A DNA stretch of 64,000 bases from JAIEOG01 sp964519985 (GCA_964519985.1 CAZFMF010000019.1:1-64000); one strand, 5' to 3'. Positions 8,663 to 17,748 are shown, numbered from the stretch's first letter. The notes: generated from the sequence alone by a model not told the origin. Numbers and translations: made by a program.

Positions 8663-9499
8663 ATGCGAATCGCTCGATGGCTCTCCATTGTTTTAGGACT
8701 TGGGGTTTGCAATCACTCGGAGGCTGGCCTCAAAGAGCTCTGTTATCGAGGTCTCGCTGCGCTGACGGGGACGTCACGTTTTCTCAAACCCGTTTCGGAT
8801 GATTTTTATCGACGGCACAGCCATGACAGTACCCATTCTCTGCACGGCAGAATTCCCAACCCGGCGGTGATCAAAAATATGTACACCCCTTGGATACTTG
8901 TCGCGCAAGATCCCAAAATAGATCCGGTGCTCGTGCGTTGGCTGGAACGCGTGAAGAACAAGTACGCCTCCCTTGACGACCCCATCGAACGGGCGACGAA
9001 GATTGTCGGGGAGGTACGCAAGACCTTTGGATTCGACGAGTTCAATCCTCGCCGGCCGTTTTTGAGCGCGACCCTAGCAACCGCCAACGAAAACCATATT
9101 GTGAAATTGGGAGATTCCATTCGTGCCGGTGCGGGCGTTTGCCGCCACCATGCGGTTTTGCTGCAACTCGCCCTACAAGACGCGGGCATTGCTTCGGAGA
9201 TCGTTTACGGAAAAGTGAAATTGATTGGGGTTTCCGATGGCAAGGTGCTTCGGGACGACTACCACGCCTGGGTGCAAGTCGAATCTGCGGGAAAAACCCT
9301 GGCGTTTGATTCCAGCTTGCGGGCTCAGGGAGTGGAAGTCACGGACAGTAAACCGTTCGCTCAGGACGACCGAGAACTAGTTGAAGGCGCGGTTCAAGCG
9401 AACTACCTTCCCCAAAAACCCGGTTCGAGTGGACCCCGCGCGATCGATGAAGCGGGTTATGAAGAGTTGCGTGAGCATTTCCCGGGATTGGGCGGGTAG
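8663..9499 (+). CDS. Secreted transglutaminase-like cysteine protein
   Basis: 278 residues with a short signal peptide (hydrophobic SIVLGLGVC stretch). A transglutaminase-like catalytic triad is visible: Cys160 (GVCRHHA), His201 (DYHAWV) and Asp216 (AFDSS), spaced as in the papain-like transglutaminase/protease superfamily. It could cleave or crosslink peptides in the envelope. It lies 13 bp after the epmB-like gene and 87 bp before an exported ATP-grasp gene. A TAGAAT hexamer ends 5 bp before the ATG and no Shine-Dalgarno is seen. Confidence 0.72.
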   Translation: MRIARWLSIVLGLGVCNHSEAGLKELCYRGLAALTGTSRFLKPVSDDFYRRHSHDSTHSLHGRIPNPAVIKNMYTPWILVAQDPKIDPVLVRWLERVKNKYASLDDPIERATKIVGEVRKTFGFDEFNPRRPFLSATLATANENHIVKLGDSIRAGAGVCRHHAVLLQLALQDAGIASEIVYGKVKLIGVSDGKVLRDDYHAWVQVESAGKTLAFDSSLRAQGVEVTDSKPFAQDDRELVEGAVQANYLPQKPGSSGPRAIDEAGYEELREHFPGLGG

Positions 9500-9585
9500 C
9501 GCTTCGCACCGGCCCAAGTCATTTATTTAACGACGATTTCCAGCGACTGGTTGTTCGGTTTTTTCGGATCTGCTATCGATTCCCA

Positions 9586-10908
9586 ATGGGGGCCTTTCGA
9601 CAACCCGTTCTCGTTGCCATTCTTTTCTTCGCTTCGTTTGCGTATGGAATGGACTGCCACCAGCGAATCGCCTTGGTCGCCGATCCCTGGTCGTCGGCTC
9701 GCTTTCTGGTGGAAGCGTTAGAGCGGCGGGGGATTGTCGTGCACGGGTTACAGTCGCAGCCCACCATCCCGGAATGGGGCAAAAGCAGCTTCTACCTCGC
9801 CCCGGGCCGAAAGCTCATTGTCTTTAACGGCGATCGGGCTTTGCTCGAACAGCAGGTCCGGGAGCTGAATCCGGATGAAATCCTGTACGGCGCCGATGGG
9901 GACGGGATTCTATTGGTCGACTGGCTGACGGAAACGATTGGCCGGCGCGGAAACGGAACGGCCAAATCGATGGGTCGTCGCACCAAAACGGGCACGCAAA
10001 AGCTCTTGGCCGAAGGGAAAAAGAACCATCTCCGCGGCATTCTTACCGGCGATCTTGAGGAGGCGCGACATTTCGCCGCACAAGAAGGCTACCCTCTGAT
10101 TATAAAACCCGACGGTGATGGCGGCGGAAATCTAGTTTTCCGTTTGGCTAATGATCACGATCTCACGAAGAAGTTGGAGCTGCTGCTCGCCTCTCGCAAT
10201 GAGACGACGCTCCTGCCGATTACCCACGCCGCAATTCAGAAGTTCGCGGATGGAGTGGAATTTGCGGTACAGGGCACGGTCCGGCACGGCGAGACGAAGT
10301 TCTCGAGCGTCATCGAATATGAGAAAGCGACGATCGATGAAAACACGGAGACCTACCAGGCCGAGTGGATGCTGGATCCGAACTCCGCCAATGCGCGATT
10401 GCTAATGGACTTCGTCGAGGCGGCCAACGCCGTCGTGGGTCTGCAGTTTGGTCCCTTCCATTGGGAGCTCAAAATCTCCAAGCAAGAGGACGGCGTCATC
10501 GCGATCGAGCTCAACCCTCGATTGATCGGGGGTTCGATGGTGCAATGGCTCACGGATTGCGTCGGCTACAGCGATGTTGAGCTAACGGTGGAAGCCTACT
10601 TCTTTCCCGAAGAATTCAAACAGCGCCCGAAGGTCTACTCGGTGCAAAATCCGGGTTTCGTGTACGAGGCCATCACTCCCACGGCCGGACTCGAACTCGA
10701 TGAAAAGGCTCTCCAAACGATTGCCGATCTACCCGGTTTCAAACGCTGGCGATTGCTGCGGCCGGAGGGGGGCCCGCTTCCCAAAACGAAAAACATGGAT
10801 TCGATCGGTGCTACGTTTGACTTCGCGCACCCTTCCAAGGCGAAGCTGAACGAGTCTTATAAAGTGCTTCAGACGATGCAGAAAGAGAGAACTTTTTTTA
10901 AGAAATAG
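9586..10908 (+). CDS. ATP-grasp enzyme with an apparent signal peptide
   Basis: 440 residues. The ATP-grasp core spans about residues 120-350: GYPLIIKPDGDGGG is the phosphate-binding lid with the ATP-contacting Lys, and IAIELNPRLIGGSM carries the Mg-binding Glu/Asn. Such enzymes ligate a carboxylate to an amine, often making or tagging peptides. The first 21 residues read as a Sec signal, unexpected for an ATP-using enzyme. An alternative ATG at 9649 would remove it, but neither start has a clear ribosome site. It follows a transglutaminase-like gene, a pairing known in peptide-ligation contexts. Substrate unknown. Confidence 0.7.
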   Translation: MGAFRQPVLVAILFFASFAYGMDCHQRIALVADPWSSARFLVEALERRGIVVHGLQSQPTIPEWGKSSFYLAPGRKLIVFNGDRALLEQQVRELNPDEILYGADGDGILLVDWLTETIGRRGNGTAKSMGRRTKTGTQKLLAEGKKNHLRGILTGDLEEARHFAAQEGYPLIIKPDGDGGGNLVFRLANDHDLTKKLELLLASRNETTLLPITHAAIQKFADGVEFAVQGTVRHGETKFSSVIEYEKATIDENTETYQAEWMLDPNSANARLLMDFVEAANAVVGLQFGPFHWELKISKQEDGVIAIELNPRLIGGSMVQWLTDCVGYSDVELTVEAYFFPEEFKQRPKVYSVQNPGFVYEAITPTAGLELDEKALQTIADLPGFKRWRLLRPEGGPLPKTKNMDSIGATFDFAHPSKAKLNESYKVLQTMQKERTFFKK

Positions 10909-10926
10909 AACTCCGGCGCCGGAGTT
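10909..10926. repeat. Palindrome, ACTCCGGCGCCGGAGT family
   Basis: An 18-bp perfect palindrome that begins immediately after the stop codon of the ATP-grasp gene. Same core as at 83, 26591, 28883 and 31297. Confidence 0.8.
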
Positions 10927-10961
10927 GCCTACCGTTCCGCGTCCAAAAGTGCCAGACTACG

Positions 10962-11029
10962 TTCGTGCGGCGTGACTGGAAAGGTAGCGGGTACCTTCGT
11001 GCGGTGTGACTGGAAAGGAAGTGGGTACC
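10962..11029. repeat. Two tandem 34-bp direct repeats
   Basis: Units at 10962-10995 and 10996-11029 match at 31 of 34 positions. Each contains GTGACTGGAAAGG and ends in GGGTACC. They sit between two convergent genes and end 2 bp before the pilT stop codon. Confidence 0.8.
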
Positions 11030-11031
11030 TT

Positions 11032-12267
11032 TTAGCGGGCTTTGCGGTTGGTGGTGGCGCCTTCGATTTCGATGACTTGATCGGAGAGCATGGCGATATC
11101 GTGTTCGCCGCTGGAACTGCGGGCCTTGTTGTTCCAATCACCGCCGGTGACGCCGGAGAGGCGCATCTTGAAGTCGCGCGGGTTGGAACACTGGGCGAGC
11201 GCTTCTTGTTCGGAAATCAGCCCCCGCTTACAGAGCTCCATGAGGCTCGTGTCGAAAGATTGCATCCCCAGGTCGGCGCTCTCGTCCATGGCCTTGCGGA
11301 TATCGTGGGTGCGATCGGGATCGTAGATCATGTCGCGCACGCGGGCGTTGTTGATCAGAATTTCGACCGCGGCCACGCGGCCCTTCTTATCGATTTTCGA
11401 AATCAGACGCTGGGAGACCACTCCGACGAGAACGGACGCAAGCTGCATGCGCACGGCCGCCTGGGTATCCCCCGAAACGCTCGCCAAAACGCGGTTGATG
11501 GTTTCGGTGGCATCGTTGGTGTGCAGCGTACTCAAAACGAGGTGACCGGTTTCGGCGGCCTGCAGCGCCATCAAGATCGTTTCTTCGTCGCGCATTTCCC
11601 CGACGAGGATCACGTCCGGATCCTGGCGGAGTGCATACTTGAGCGCGCGCGTGAAAGAAGATGTGTCCATTCCGACTTCACGTTGCGTGACAATGCTGCG
11701 CCGATCTTTGAAGGTAAACTCAATCGGATCTTCAATCGTGATGATATGGCACGAGCGAGTGCGCGCAATATGGTCGATCATCGCGGCCAGCGTAGTGGAT
11801 TTCCCACTTCCGGTCGCGCCGGTCACCAGGATCAAGCCGCGCTTCGCCGATAGCAAAGTCGCCACCGCGGTGGGCAGCGCTAGGTCGTCGAGCGAACGAA
11901 TGGCCTCGGGAATGTAGCGGCAGACAAAACGCGGACGACCGCGCTGTTGGCAGAGATTAATACGGTAACGGCCCGCCCCCTGCACTTCGTAACCCAAATC
12001 GACTTCTTCGCCGCGCTCGTACGCATCCTTCTGACGCGCATTCATGAGAATTTGCGCCCAGGTCTCGAGCTGGTCTTCGGCCAAACGCTGGATGTTTTCT
12101 CCGGACTCATCGCCCAGATAGAAGAGATTCCCGTTAACGCGGACAACCGGGGGAAGGCCCGCCTTCAAATGAAGGTCGGACGCTTTCTTCTCACTCGCCC
12201 TTTTTAGGATTTCCTCGAACTCCTGGAGCTCGGGACGCCCTATTTTTGTTGCCGAGATCTGCGTCAT
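11032..12267 (-). CDS. pilT: Type IV pilus retraction ATPase PilT
   Basis: 411 residues, hexameric ATPase that powers pilus retraction at the inner membrane base. It has an N-terminal PAS-like region, Walker A GATGSGKS, an Asp box (IITIEDPIEF), Walker B (VILVGEMRDEET) and a His box (LSTLHTNDA). The C-terminus is about 45 residues longer than in compact PilTs and polar. The start overlaps the end of recA by 77 bp, unusually long for neighbours; no later in-frame ATG precedes the conserved SDLHLKAG motif. Confidence 0.93.
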   Translation of the reverse strand: MTQISATKIGRPELQEFEEILKRASEKKASDLHLKAGLPPVVRVNGNLFYLGDESGENIQRLAEDQLETWAQILMNARQKDAYERGEEVDLGYEVQGAGRYRINLCQQRGRPRFVCRYIPEAIRSLDDLALPTAVATLLSAKRGLILVTGATGSGKSTTLAAMIDHIARTRSCHIITIEDPIEFTFKDRRSIVTQREVGMDTSSFTRALKYALRQDPDVILVGEMRDEETILMALQAAETGHLVLSTLHTNDATETINRVLASVSGDTQAAVRMQLASVLVGVVSQRLISKIDKKGRVAAVEILINNARVRDMIYDPDRTHDIRKAMDESADLGMQSFDTSLMELCKRGLISEQEALAQCSNPRDFKMRLSGVTGGDWNNKARSSSGEHDIAMLSDQVIEIEGATTNRKAR

Positions 12268-13348
12268 CGGAATCCGCGCCTTCTTCTATTTCGCCCGCCT
12301 CGGGAGTGCCGGGGGGCGCGGCTTGAACCGGCACTTTCGCCGTTTTAGCCAGAATGCGACCACGGATCTTATCGGTAATCTCGGGGTGTTGCTTTAGGAA
12401 AAGCCTTGTATTATCGCGGCCCTGACCTAGCTTCTCGCCTTCGAACGAGAACCAAGATCCGCTCTTCTCTAACACGCCCATATTGCTCGCGAGATCAATG
12501 ACATCCCCTTCCATGGAAATGCCTTCCCCGAAAATGATGTCAAATTCCACCTGCTTAAACGGCGGCGCGAGCTTGTTCTTCACCACCTTGACGCGGGTGC
12601 GACTGCCAATCACATCGTCGCCTTCTTTCAAGGCGGAGACGCGGCGGATATCCAAGCGCATCGAGGAGTAAAACTTCAACGCATTGCCGCCGGTGGTGGT
12701 TTCGGGGTTTCCGAACATCACCCCCAGTTTCATGCGCAACTGGTTGATGAAGATGACACACGTCTTGGACTTGCTGATGCAGCCCGTCAGTTTCCGTAGG
12801 GCCTGCGACATCAAGCGCGCCTGCAATCCCATATGCGAGTCGCCCATTTCGCCTTCGAGTTCCGCCCGCGGCACGAGGGCCGCCACGGAATCGATGACCA
12901 CGACATCGATGCCCCCACTGCGGACAAGGATTTCCGCGATTTCCAGGGCCTGTTCGCCGGTATCGGGCTGCGAGATCAAAAGATCTTCGACGTTCACGCC
13001 CAAGGCTTTCGCGTACTCGGTATCGAGCGCATGTTCGGCATCGATGAACGCCGCGACGCCGCCGGCTTTCTGCGCCTGCGCCACCGTGTAGAGTGCGATC
13101 GTGGTCTTCCCGGAAGACTCCGGTCCATACACTTCGGTAATACGGCCGCGGGGCAATCCGCGGATACCCGTGGCCAAATCCAGGGAAATCGATCCGGTGG
13201 AAATCGCTCCCAGATCCAAATTCAATCGGCCGCCATCCCCCAGTTTCATAATGGAGCCTTTGCCAAACTGCTTTTCAATGGAAAGCAGTGCGACATTTAA
13301 AGCTTTGCTTCGGTCAGTTTCCGGTCGTTCGGTTCGGTTGTTGTCCAT
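12191..13348 (-). CDS. recA: Recombinase A
   Basis: 385 residues. RecA polymerises on single-stranded DNA and drives homologous recombination and SOS induction. Seen: N-terminal LSIEKQFGKGSIMKLG, Walker A GPESSGKTT, the MAW-region IRGLPRGRITEVYG, loop L1 (EGEMGDSHMG), loop L2 (FGNPETTTGG) and the VVKNKLAPPF C-domain entry. The acidic, low-complexity C-terminus is somewhat long. An SD-like GAGACTGAG lies just upstream of the ATG. The operon order appears to be J-domain gene, pgpA, recA, pilT. Confidence 0.97.
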   Translation of the reverse strand: MDNNRTERPETDRSKALNVALLSIEKQFGKGSIMKLGDGGRLNLDLGAISTGSISLDLATGIRGLPRGRITEVYGPESSGKTTIALYTVAQAQKAGGVAAFIDAEHALDTEYAKALGVNVEDLLISQPDTGEQALEIAEILVRSGGIDVVVIDSVAALVPRAELEGEMGDSHMGLQARLMSQALRKLTGCISKSKTCVIFINQLRMKLGVMFGNPETTTGGNALKFYSSMRLDIRRVSALKEGDDVIGSRTRVKVVKNKLAPPFKQVEFDIIFGEGISMEGDVIDLASNMGVLEKSGSWFSFEGEKLGQGRDNTRLFLKQHPEITDKIRGRILAKTAKVPVQAAPPGTPEAGEIEEGADSDDADLGNKNRASRAPGVRGNPKKGE

Positions 13349-13361
13349 CTCAGTCTCCTGT

Positions 13362-13844
13362 CTACAAGGATGCTCGCATCATAAGCTGCATCACTAAACC
13401 TGCTAAAAGTCCGGCTGCCAAGTCGTCCAGCATAACGCCCCAGCCGCCCCCCACCTTTTCGTCTAAAACCGAAATGGGAAAGGGTTTAAAAATATCGAAG
13501 AGGCGAAAGAGGCAAAAACCACAAACCAGCCAATACGGCGTCACCGGCACGCCGATCATCGCCACCAAAAAACCGGCAATCTCATCCACCACGATTTGCG
13601 GGGCATCGTCCTTCTTGAGGATCTTCACGGCTCGCGCGCTGGCCCACACTCCCACGCCGAAAAGCGCGGCGGCAAAGGCTATTTGGAGGAAGATCGGAAA
13701 ATTTCCGGCCAGCCAAATCAAAGGCAGGGCGAGCAGTGTGCCGACCGTTCCCGGGCCCACCGGCCAGTAACCGGCGTAGGCGCCGGTGGCGATTGCCATC
13801 GCGCCCCGTTTTTCCCACTTCGCTGAAGATCGTGCTGCTGCCAT
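13362..13844 (-). CDS. pgpA: Phosphatidylglycerophosphatase A
   Basis: About 160 residues, integral inner-membrane enzyme that dephosphorylates phosphatidylglycerophosphate. It shows the PgpA signatures GYWPVGPGTVGTL, VDEIAGFLVAM and RLFDIFKPFPI, plus a C-terminal GVMLDDLAAGL with the conserved acidic pair. The start is uncertain: ATG 13844 gives a short basic leader and ATG 13799 begins just before the first conserved block. Longer versions overlap the J-domain gene. Ends 13 bp before recA. Confidence 0.88.
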   Translation of the reverse strand: MAAARSSAKWEKRGAMAIATGAYAGYWPVGPGTVGTLLALPLIWLAGNFPIFLQIAFAAALFGVGVWASARAVKILKKDDAPQIVVDEIAGFLVAMIGVPVTPYWLVCGFCLFRLFDIFKPFPISVLDEKVGGGWGVMLDDLAAGLLAGLVMQLMMRASL

Positions 13845-13914
13845 ACAGATGACCGTAAGCCATCCGCAAAGCGCTGTCACGCGCGGCCGGGGAGCATGCG
13901 AATTTTTTTTTGAA

Positions 13915-14601
13915 CTATTCCGCGAAGTGTTTGGTGCGCGCTTTTTCCAAACGGTGATACGCCGCGTCCACGCGCATGAAGCGGTGGCCAAAGTCCGTGA
14001 TATCGGGGTTCAAATCCGGATGCAGCTGCTTCGCCAGCGCGCGGTACTGACGGTGAATGTCTTTCCACGTGCAGCCGGGTTTTAATCCGAGATCCTGCAA
14101 GGCCGCGATCAAATCGGGCGCCAGCAATGGGGGCGGCGCGGGTTTCGCTCCGGCCGCACTGGACTGGGCCTGCGTTTGCGCAGAGGGCCGCGGTGGCGCC
14201 TTGGGCGCGGGGCGTTTCACCATCCATTGAAAAACCACCAGGTGGCTGAGTTCGACGAAGGTCACCTTCACAAACCAAATCAAAACCCCCAGGATCATCG
14301 TCGGAATCGCGGTGAGATTAAACTGCGCGGGCGCCGCGGTCAGACGATTCTCGAGGAAACCAGGTTTGTAATAGGTGTAATAAAAAGCCCAGAAGAGCAA
14401 AAAGCCGACCGGGAAAATCAAACCGCCGGGAACTCCATCGGTGACTTCCGCCCAGTATTCCAACGCCAGAAACGGAACCACGGAAAAATAAACTGTGGCG
14501 AAGGAATCACGGCGGTCCATGAAACCGGAGAATTCGTCCCGGCGTGGATGCGCGCGCAGCCGATAAAGCTGTTCGCGGTACTGTTTCGCGGTGGTACGCA
14601 T
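13915..14601 (-). CDS. Membrane protein with C-terminal J domain
   Basis: About 228 residues. A cytosolic basic N-terminus leads to hydrophobic segments near residues 35-80 and 98-125, then a Pro/Ala-rich linker and a C-terminal J domain with the HPD tripeptide at about 194-196 (QLHPDLNPD). J domains stimulate DnaK ATPase, so this is likely a membrane-tethered DnaK recruiter. The usual Gly/Phe and zinc-finger regions of DnaJ are absent. The start at 14601 is chosen over 14631 because basic residues then lead into the first helix. Confidence 0.75.
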   Translation of the reverse strand: MRTTAKQYREQLYRLRAHPRRDEFSGFMDRRDSFATVYFSVVPFLALEYWAEVTDGVPGGLIFPVGFLLFWAFYYTYYKPGFLENRLTAAPAQFNLTAIPTMILGVLIWFVKVTFVELSHLVVFQWMVKRPAPKAPPRPSAQTQAQSSAAGAKPAPPPLLAPDLIAALQDLGLKPGCTWKDIHRQYRALAKQLHPDLNPDITDFGHRFMRVDAAYHRLEKARTKHFAE

Positions 14602-14816
14602 TGGCCTCACTCGACCCCCTAAGGATTGCAAATTCGCGGCTAGAAAACTGTGCGGGCGTTGGGCCGGCCGTCGTCTACCCCTCAGACAAGACCAGAGAGA
14701 ATACCCCTAACCTATTGGATCCGCTGGCAGAATACGGGCAAAAGACTGACAGCTCGCCACCCCGGCGCCCGAGCTGAAAAGATTTGTGATTTCAATGACT
14801 TGATACCAAACCGGGA

Positions 14817-15674
14817 TTACCCTCTCAAGGAATAGGTGCCATAGTGCGTCTTTCCGCAATTCGGGCAACGGTAGTAATAACCGCGCACGCGCGGCTGGAC
14901 CGTTTGGGGCGCCTGCGCAACTTGCGAAGGTTGCGTCAGCTGCGGCGGTTGCACCACTTGCGGCGCCAGTCCGGTCAACTGATTCACCCCAAATGTGAGG
15001 GCGGAAACTTGATCGGCCGCGTTTCGGGTCGCATCGAACCAACCCGATCCATGCTCGTCGGCCGGCTGAAAGCGACTGGCAATATATAAACCGGTAACCC
15101 CGGCGCTCTTGAGCAAAGAAGCGCCCGGACTTTTGAAAATCGCCACCAACTGATCGCCACACCGATCGCGAGAAATATAGCCGGTGCAAACGGTGCCAAT
15201 CCCCAACCGTTGATAGATAAAGTCCTGCCACGCGTTGAGCAAGCGCTTATCCCAGCGCTGATCCTTCACCGACTTTAAAAGTTCCTCGTCGGAAACGTTG
15301 GACGCGTTCACCTCATACCCGTAATACCTCGGCGTCGTGACCTTGCCGAGGGTCACGGCGCGACGGATTTTATTGGGATTGGGTAGGGCTTGGAGGGTGG
15401 GGATCAATTGGATGTAGCGATCCAGCACCGCATTGGCGTCTTCGTTGGAAAGCCCTTTCTCCAGACCGACGTCGAGATTCGCCTCTCGAGCCAGTCGCGC
15501 GATTTTTCCAAAGGCCGGATCGCTCGATGGCGCGCTGTACCGCCCAACGGTCGGATCGCTCGGTGGCGCGCTATATCGGTGTTTCCCCGCCGCCGCTTCC
15601 CCGGTGTGATCCGCCGAGCTCGCAAATGCCGAGCTGGCCAAAATGAAACCGAGCGAAAAGAATAGAGTGCGCAT
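14817..15674 (-). CDS. Secreted protein with duplicated RYSAP motif and C-terminal zinc ribbon
   Basis: 285 residues from the ATG with a GGGGGA ribosome site. Sec signal ends near AFASS. A short tandem duplication (RYSAPPSDPTVG then RYSAPSSDPAFG) follows. The central domain has two Cys near CTGYISRDRC that could pair. A Pro/Gln-rich low-complexity linker leads to a C-terminal YRCPNCGKTHYGTY zinc-ribbon-like knuckle. I recognise no family. A zinc knuckle on an exported protein is unusual. Confidence 0.6.
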   Translation of the reverse strand: MRTLFFSLGFILASSAFASSADHTGEAAAGKHRYSAPPSDPTVGRYSAPSSDPAFGKIARLAREANLDVGLEKGLSNEDANAVLDRYIQLIPTLQALPNPNKIRRAVTLGKVTTPRYYGYEVNASNVSDEELLKSVKDQRWDKRLLNAWQDFIYQRLGIGTVCTGYISRDRCGDQLVAIFKSPGASLLKSAGVTGLYIASRFQPADEHGSGWFDATRNAADQVSALTFGVNQLTGLAPQVVQPPQLTQPSQVAQAPQTVQPRVRGYYYRCPNCGKTHYGTYSLRG

Positions 15675-15814
15675 TGCCGTCCCCCCAGACGAATCCACCA
15701 TAGGAGTGCAATGAAAAGGCCAACCGTCAGCGCGCGCTTCGTATGAAGCAAATCAGCGCGTTACGGTGTATTCCACGCGAGGGCGTAGCCTATCGGAACG
15801 CAGACAGAAATAGA

Positions 15815-16303
15815 TCAACGCACTTTGGAATCGACGGGTGCGACATTCGCCTTGGGCGCCCGTCGTGCCCGCAGATAGAGCCCGTAGTACGAGTAATCTC
15901 TTAATCCGTGACGCATCCGTTCCCAGTAGGTGGTCTTCACATCGATCCGAGTCAGATCGAGGGCGATCTTAGCCGCTGGCACCAGAACTCCGCGACTATC
16001 TACGCTTCCGATCAAGTTCCCCCCTGCGAGGATGGAATCGCCTTCGCGATCAAAGAAGACCACGCCATCGACGGCCGTCGGATTGCGCGGGCTCTTCATC
16101 TGGATTCGGCCGTTAACGAAGGTCCGACGGACGGGGTTTCCGTTTTCAATCGAGGTCACCTCTAAACTCGGTCCACCCCCTTCGTCATTGTCGATCACCG
16201 CGATACCCTTGAAGGGAATCGAAACTACGGTTTCCGTCACCGCCGAAGCGGAAGCAGTCCAAAGGAACACCGACAGCAAAGCGATGGGAAAAGACCTAAA
16301 CAT
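15815..16303 (-). CDS. Small secreted protein of unknown function
   Basis: 162 residues with a Sec signal (cleavage near SASAV). The mature part is beta-rich with a GDS...GG turn and a basic C-terminal tail rich in Arg and Tyr. The start overlaps the end of the upstream haem-oxygenase-like gene by 8 bp, implying one transcript. No family recognised. Confidence 0.55.
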   Translation of the reverse strand: MFRSFPIALLSVFLWTASASAVTETVVSIPFKGIAVIDNDEGGGPSLEVTSIENGNPVRRTFVNGRIQMKSPRNPTAVDGVVFFDREGDSILAGGNLIGSVDSRGVLVPAAKIALDLTRIDVKTTYWERMRHGLRDYSYYGLYLRARRAPKANVAPVDSKVR

Positions 16304-17396
16304 GGGAACAACTCCTGGTTACGACTTGGGACATCAAAAAGCTGATCGCTTCGGCGATCCGCAGCGCTTGCCGCGCATATTCCGGCTCCACCGCCGCCAT
16401 CGCGACGAGAAAATCGCGTGCGACGCCGTGGTGATCGCCACCGGTATTGATATTCTTATGCTGGTTCAAGCGGCGGGCCGCTTCGGATTGCCCCCGCGTT
16501 TCGAGCAACTGCGCTAACGGCTCCACTTTTTCGTAAACCCGGCGTTCAAAAAAATCGACCGCGATGGCGAATGCGAGAAAGTTGTAGCGCGCGGCGAATT
16601 CGAGAAAGCACATCAAAGATTGTGTGACCGGATGCACCGCGACCTCGGCGGGGGCAACACCCGTCGATTGAAGCGCACGTTCCAGAATGCGATCGTGGCC
16701 GCGTTCCTCCCGCATGAAGCTTTCCACTTTTTCCCGCGCGCGACCAGCAATCGCGACCGCCGGTTGCAAAGCCCCTTGGCACCGCCACGTGACGTAGTGG
16801 TTCTGCCGCAGCAAAGTTTGGGCGGCGGGAAGGAACCGATCGTCGGGCAGCTGGCTTAACTTTGAAAACACTTCGGCGCCGGAGTCGTTTTCAATCAAAG
16901 ACAAGAGATGATAGCGGCGGCCTACGCTAAATAAACTTAGAGGATGGATTTCGGTTCCCAGATTCGCAAAACCGAGGGCGGCATCGACATCCCACCTCCA
17001 GCGATAGTCAATCGCAGGCACCTCCGCCAGCAGCGTCAATCGTGCTTCGGGCGTTAGCGCTTCGCTCGAGGCGACGGCGCGCTCCAAAAGTTCCGAAAAC
17101 GAGAGGTCTTGGAACGACGGTTGGGCGTGATGGGTGTCGAGTCCCGACGAAAGGGGGGTCGGGAGGGTGTAACAAAGCGAATGTTCATCGAGGGGTTGGA
17201 AATACTCGGAAACGAGTTGCGCCCCTTCCAAACTGAAGGACTCCGAGCCGAGGGTCCTAACTAACGACGTTAGCTCCTCGGAATTTTCCTGCGTGCGATC
17301 GAGTTGGACTTCGATCCAGGGCGCGCGCACGCGGATCCCCGAGCGCGATTCTTCGACCCGCACTTCATCATACGGCCAGTACAAAAAACCCGGCAT
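16296..17396 (-). CDS. Helical protein, possibly haem-oxygenase-like diiron fold
   Basis: 366 residues without a signal peptide. The C-terminal two thirds are helical and carry MREERGHDRILERAL and a later NTGGDHHGVARDFL segment. The Glu/His spacing recalls haem-oxygenase-like diiron oxidases (TenA/CADD relatives), but the full ligand set cannot be confirmed by eye. The N-terminal 100 residues are distinct and beta-rich. A degenerate copy of the ACTCCGGCGCCGGAGT palindrome lies inside the coding sequence near 16870. Role unknown. Confidence 0.5.
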   Translation of the reverse strand: MPGFLYWPYDEVRVEESRSGIRVRAPWIEVQLDRTQENSEELTSLVRTLGSESFSLEGAQLVSEYFQPLDEHSLCYTLPTPLSSGLDTHHAQPSFQDLSFSELLERAVASSEALTPEARLTLLAEVPAIDYRWRWDVDAALGFANLGTEIHPLSLFSVGRRYHLLSLIENDSGAEVFSKLSQLPDDRFLPAAQTLLRQNHYVTWRCQGALQPAVAIAGRAREKVESFMREERGHDRILERALQSTGVAPAEVAVHPVTQSLMCFLEFAARYNFLAFAIAVDFFERRVYEKVEPLAQLLETRGQSEAARRLNQHKNINTGGDHHGVARDFLVAMAAVEPEYARQALRIAEAISFLMSQVVTRSCSHV

Positions 17397-17418
17397 AAAA
17401 CCACCGAAAAAAATAGGT

Positions 17419-17444
17419 GGCCTCTCCCGTATGCAGGAGAGGCC
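17419..17444 (-). terminator. Intrinsic terminator
   Basis: A 9-bp perfect stem GGCCTCTCC/GGAGAGGCC with an 8-nt loop. On the minus strand it is followed by acctattttttt. It lies just downstream of the 17452-17748 gene. Confidence 0.8.
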
Positions 17445-17451
17445 CTTTGAA

Positions 17452-17748
17452 TTAGAGCTGCACCACGTTCGGCGGCAGACACTTCGGAACGTTGATGTTG
17501 TACTGCTTCACCGTTTTGGGCTTAGAGGCCGTAACGGAGATCTGCTCTTCGGCACATCCGTTGGCCAAGAGCTTCACGCCCGAGTTCTTGTTGTTATCCG
17601 CTTGATCGCAAGTACCGGCGTACATCACACCGTCTTTGTCCGTCTGGACGTCGAAGCAGATCGTTTTCGTGTCCATCGGGCGGGGCCCGATCAACGCAAA
17701 TGCCGACGAAGCCGACAATACGAACGCAGAGATAGTTTTGATTTTCAT
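17452..17748 (-). CDS. Small secreted Cys-containing protein
   Basis: 98 residues from the ATG preceded by GGGGAG. The signal peptide ends near SSAFA. The mature protein of about 80 residues has four Cys (TICFD, GTCDQ, NGCAE, PKCLP) that could form two disulfides. No family recognised. It has its own terminator and is probably monocistronic and well expressed. Confidence 0.6.
   Translation of the reverse strand: MKIKTISAFVLSASSAFALIGPRPMDTKTICFDVQTDKDGVMYAGTCDQADNNKNSGVKLLANGCAEEQISVTASKPKTVKQYNINVPKCLPPNVVQL

Noticed and set aside
14602..14816. Possible gene or RNA in the 215-bp gap
   Set aside because: No ORF with a ribosome site, no tRNA fold and no repeat was seen.
16870..16885. Another palindrome copy
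   Set aside because: It has a mismatch and lies within a coding sequence; listed only as a degenerate relative.
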